64,000 nt of DNA, taken from NCBI RefSeq assembly GCF_028369295.1, contig NZ_JAQMYP010000012.1:62001-126000 (forward strand). The letters run 5' to 3'. Below the pieces are notes generated by a model. It was not told the origin of the DNA. It did no database searches and was given only the letters and a program-made list of their open reading frames with translations. Positions 63,465 to 64,000 of this stretch are shown here, one piece after another. Origin of the DNA: Streptomyces sp. HD (GTDB lineage: Bacteria; Actinomycetota; Actinomycetes; Streptomycetales; Streptomycetaceae). The number at the start of each line of letters is the position of its first letter. Positions within the stretch are counted from its first letter, which is position 1. Made by a program: the position numbers and the translations under genes.

Positions 63465-64000
63465 TCACATCTCCGCGTACACGACCGTCGCATCGTCATG
63501 CGTCTTGCTCCGCCCCAGATACGTCCGCTCCTCGGCATCGGCCGTCTCCAGCACCCGCACCCGCTCCACCAGCGCCCGAGCCCCCTCCTTCCGTACGAAG
63601 GCGAAGCAGTCCTCCCAGTCCCCCTCCCGGAACTTCTCCACCCAGCGGGTCGCCCCGTCCGTCAGGGCGGCCAGCGCCCGTACCTCGGCTCGCGGCAGCA
63701 CGCCCGTCACCGCCCGCTCCGCAACCGACGGATCCGCGGCGGCCGTGAAGAAGCCGCCCTCCTTGTTGCGGATGTGAGCGTCGATCAGCGCGTCCGTGGC
63801 CAGGGAGGCTCGGGGGAGGTTCGACAGACGGTCGTCGAGGTGGGGCGTGATCGTGCCGTCCGTCGACTCCACCAGCAGCGCGGAGTCCGAGAGGATCAGG
63901 TACTCCACCGCCTCCGCCGACCACCGGGCCACGACCACGGTTGCCTGTGGTGTGCGTGGGTGAGAAAGGTCACAGGTTTCCCGATGTGCGTCAGCGGTAC
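63465..64000 (-). CDS. Protein phosphatase 2C-like protein, partial
   Basis: About 178 residues are visible; the gene runs off the right edge (5' end outside). The visible part begins TADAHRETCDLSH... and contains EYLILSDSALLVESTDGTIT, FTAAADPSVAERAVTGVLPR, LAALTDGATRWVEKF and KTHDDATVVYAEM. The TDGATR and DDATVV segments resemble the late metal-binding motifs of PP2C phosphatases. Family assignment is moderate because the N-terminus is missing. Confidence 0.75.
   Translation of the reverse strand, partial: TADAHRETCDLSHPRTPQATVVVARWSAEAVEYLILSDSALLVESTDGTITPHLDDRLSNLPRASLATDALIDAHIRNKEGGFFTAAADPSVAERAVTGVLPRAEVRALAALTDGATRWVEKFREGDWEDCFAFVRKEGARALVERVRVLETADAEERTYLGRSKTHDDATVVYAEM

Overview
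The window is a stretch of high-GC actinobacterial chromosome, almost certainly Streptomyces. The evidence is very strong third-position GC bias, frequent GTG/TTG starts, many GTGA/ATGA stop-start overlaps, wblE next to a PdtaS-type kinase and a SigB-like sigma factor, Ni-superoxide dismutase with its protease, a fused KGD-type 2-oxoglutarate dehydrogenase, and an HspR-type HAIR site in front of lon. From memory the gene order resembles the core region of S. coelicolor around SCO5236-SCO5290; this was not checked against any database. No tRNA, rRNA, CRISPR array or insertion sequence was seen.

Layout. 1-3.1 kb: divergent nagB and a GlmS-like SIS protein sharing a DasR-type (dre) palindrome, then a divergent SDR/TetR pair with two operator-like palindromes. 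3.5-9.5 kb: signalling block with PdtaS-like kinase, wblE, a diacylglycerol-kinase-family protein, the SigH-like sigma factor with its anti-sigma partner, and a UBP zinc finger. 9.7-12.9 kb: CPA1 antiporter, a PLP desulfhydrase/deaminase, and an amidase. 13.1-15.8 kb: a Family 2B encapsulin-type shell protein with a cyclic-nucleotide-binding domain, followed by a polyprenyl diphosphate synthase, its likely cargo. 16-24 kb: small enzymes, a YciI/ECF42 pair, PiT phosphate transporter and a GT39-like membrane protein. 24.3-25.8 kb: sodN/sodX with a probable 3'-UTR small RNA. 26-34.7 kb: methyltransferase, an ECF sigma pair bracketed by two related hairpins, a glutamate-type ABC importer, malic enzyme, a quinone-oxidoreductase-like enzyme and a small HTH/Clp-N pair. 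35-37 kb: PadR regulator with a DUF4097 protein.

38.7-49.9 kb is the most unusual region. It is a run of seven co-directional genes: trypsin-co-occurring small protein, trypsin/VMAP-like protein, MoxR ATPase, SAV_2336/vWA-TPR protein, a 50-residue peptide ending YEDAP, an FxsB-type radical SAM maturase, and a TIR-like/NB-ARC/TPR protein. Many of the joints are overlapping stop/start codons. It looks like an NTP-dependent conflict (defence or programmed-response) system physically fused to a cyclophane RiPP cassette. A roughly 240-bp MITE-like repeat lies immediately upstream.

50-64 kb returns to housekeeping: KGD, a two-component system, a spermidine-synthase-like protein, a rhomboid-like membrane protein, GNAT, Lon protease, GH25 lysozyme, a MarR regulator and a partial PP2C-like protein that runs off the end.
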